A stretch of DNA of 64,000 nucleotides. Origin: Ipomoea triloba (lineage: Eukaryota; Streptophyta; Magnoliopsida; Solanales; Convolvulaceae). Of the stretch, positions 60,564-64,000 are shown in pieces (within the stretch, counting starts at the first letter, position 1; the number at the start of each line of letters is the position of its first letter). Position numbers and translations under genes: made by a program. The stretch lies in assembly GCF_003576645.1 (NCBI RefSeq), contig NC_044919.1, positions 32,986,617 to 33,050,616 on the forward strand, read 5' to 3'. The notes under the pieces were generated by a model. The model worked only from the letters and a program-made list of their open reading frames with translations, had not been told where the DNA came from and made no database searches.

Positions 60564-60657
60564 AGTCAATCGGCGAACGCTCGGACCGCGTAGTCGTTGG
60601 CGCGTTTTCTTTCATACATCTTGCCAGGAAACTCGCTCCACGCCATTAAACAGTCAA
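60564..60657 (-). promoter_or_regulatory. Two W-box cores upstream of MPK3
   Basis: AGTCAA at 60564-60569 and 60652-60657 are TTGACT on the minus strand, the core bound by WRKY factors, lying 138 and 226 bases before the ATG. MPK3-type genes are pathogen- and wound-induced in other plants, so WRKY feedback is plausible, but the six-base core also occurs by chance. Confidence 0.35.
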
Positions 60658-60723
60658 GCTCCTACCATGTCCCAAAAGTCCACTCATCTTCAGTCTTTAT
60701 CATCATCGTCATCTTCTTCTTCT

Positions 60724-60733
60724 TTATATATAC
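60724..60733 (+). promoter_or_regulatory. TATA box of MPK3
   Basis: TTATATATAC about 65 bases upstream of the ATG, which would leave a 5' UTR of 30-40 bases. It follows a TCATCATCGTCATCTTCTTC pyrimidine-rich tract that could itself be leader sequence from a more distant start. Confidence 0.4.
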
Positions 60734-60794
60734 CAACCACTTGCAGAGAGGGAGGGAAACAAAAGGAATTTATAATTCATCAAAGAGCAATTAG

Positions 60795-63340
<2,546 letters not shown>

Positions 63341-64000
63341 ATATCCTCCTGAATTTTCATACAATTAGCTATGGATTCATTGCTTTCACAACCCCTTTTT
63401 CTTGGACAAGGCCGCTGGATTTTTTGTCTTGTAAGGTCAGTCCCCTATCAACTGTATTCTTAAAGCATAGCAGTCTTCTGTGTTCACAACACAGCTTATA
63501 GACATGTATTCTTGCTTCTTTTTTATTATTTTTCCTGTGCAATATTTGTAATATGTTATCAGATGTAAAATCTTCAATTTGTTTTTCTTTCCATGTAATA
63601 CGAGGTTGTATTTGTGCATTAGATAGCAATGTATGAAACTGAGACAACATTTGTCATAGGTTTTCAAGAATGCCAAGTTTTTCACATTGTATAATGGTTA
63701 TATGTTAATCTATTCATATTGTACTTATTTGGAAAATTAGTATTTCTATGGATAGAGCAAGGTAGCTCTATGATCCTATTCACCCTCAATCTACGATATT
63801 AATTGAGCTGCCCATGCGGGCGGCTTATGATCCTATTGTTATTAGAAAAATATACCCTATTAATTTTATGGCTATCCCACATTCCCACGTAGTTGAAATT
63901 TGAAAAGTATAATTAACTGTTACCTAACTTTCAATCCTGTGCAAAGTGCTATAACTTGGACAATGAAGAATTTGAGGGTAGTCTCAGCAACGCAATATCT
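63341..64000. other. MPK3 3' UTR and downstream intergenic DNA
   Basis: Bases 63341 to about 63660 are probably 3' UTR (T-rich, with TGTAATATGTTATC and TTTGTGCATTAG near upstream elements), but no canonical AATAAA stands out. Nothing else is recognised up to the window end. Confidence 0.45.

Overview
This is a nuclear plant genome window: AT-rich, with introns bounded by GT..AG, TATA boxes, many A/T-rich microsatellites and dense small transposons. The best-resolved protein is MPK3-type and shares the activation-loop stretch ARPNIENE with the tobacco WIPK type as I remember it. A core eudicot of the Solanales, perhaps Convolvulaceae, is therefore my best guess; the species is inference. Runs of N lie at 4029-4050, 40227-40260 and 40606-40832, with single N at 39990 and 57131.

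Three intact conserved genes are resolved exon by exon on the plus strand: mitochondrial enoyl-ACP reductase (9570-13444, 10 exons, 379 aa), cytosolic ascorbate peroxidase (50848-52897, 9 coding exons, 250 aa) and the MAP kinase MPK3 (60795-63340, 6 exons, 379 aa). An unrecognised gene starts at 741 on the minus strand and runs off the left edge.

Four small single-exon genes (5096-5293, 15049-15258, 20578-20754, 28173-28433), all on the minus strand, encode 58-86 residue basic proteins sharing a P-(R/K)-R-G-x-(I/V)-K core. A decayed fifth copy may lie near 4640-4760. They form a dispersed family of unknown function and are the most interesting coding feature here.

The region 28.6-49.1 kb is a direct duplication of a block carrying an ankyrin-repeat/PGG-domain membrane protein gene (30821-34205 and 45550-48614, minus strand). 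The left copy is about 6 kb; the right copy has grown to about 14 kb through a Mutator-like element carrying a tetraspanin gene fragment, foldback elements, a Helitron-rich nest and a hAT-type element. Neither ankyrin copy joins cleanly through its third exon, and copy 1 has a stop codon there.

The rest is transposon-derived or featureless AT-rich DNA: tRNA-derived SINEs, foldback MITEs with a GGACCATGGTCC-like terminal palindrome, Helitron ends, and local duplications. The latter include seven consecutive 42-bp blocks in the pattern AABBCCC (55372-55665) and a 1.5-kb apparently identical duplication across a single N (55626-58641). The conserved genes are unrelated in pathway (lipoate/mitochondrial fatty acid synthesis, H2O2 removal, immune and stress signalling), and nothing suggests they are co-regulated beyond chance proximity.
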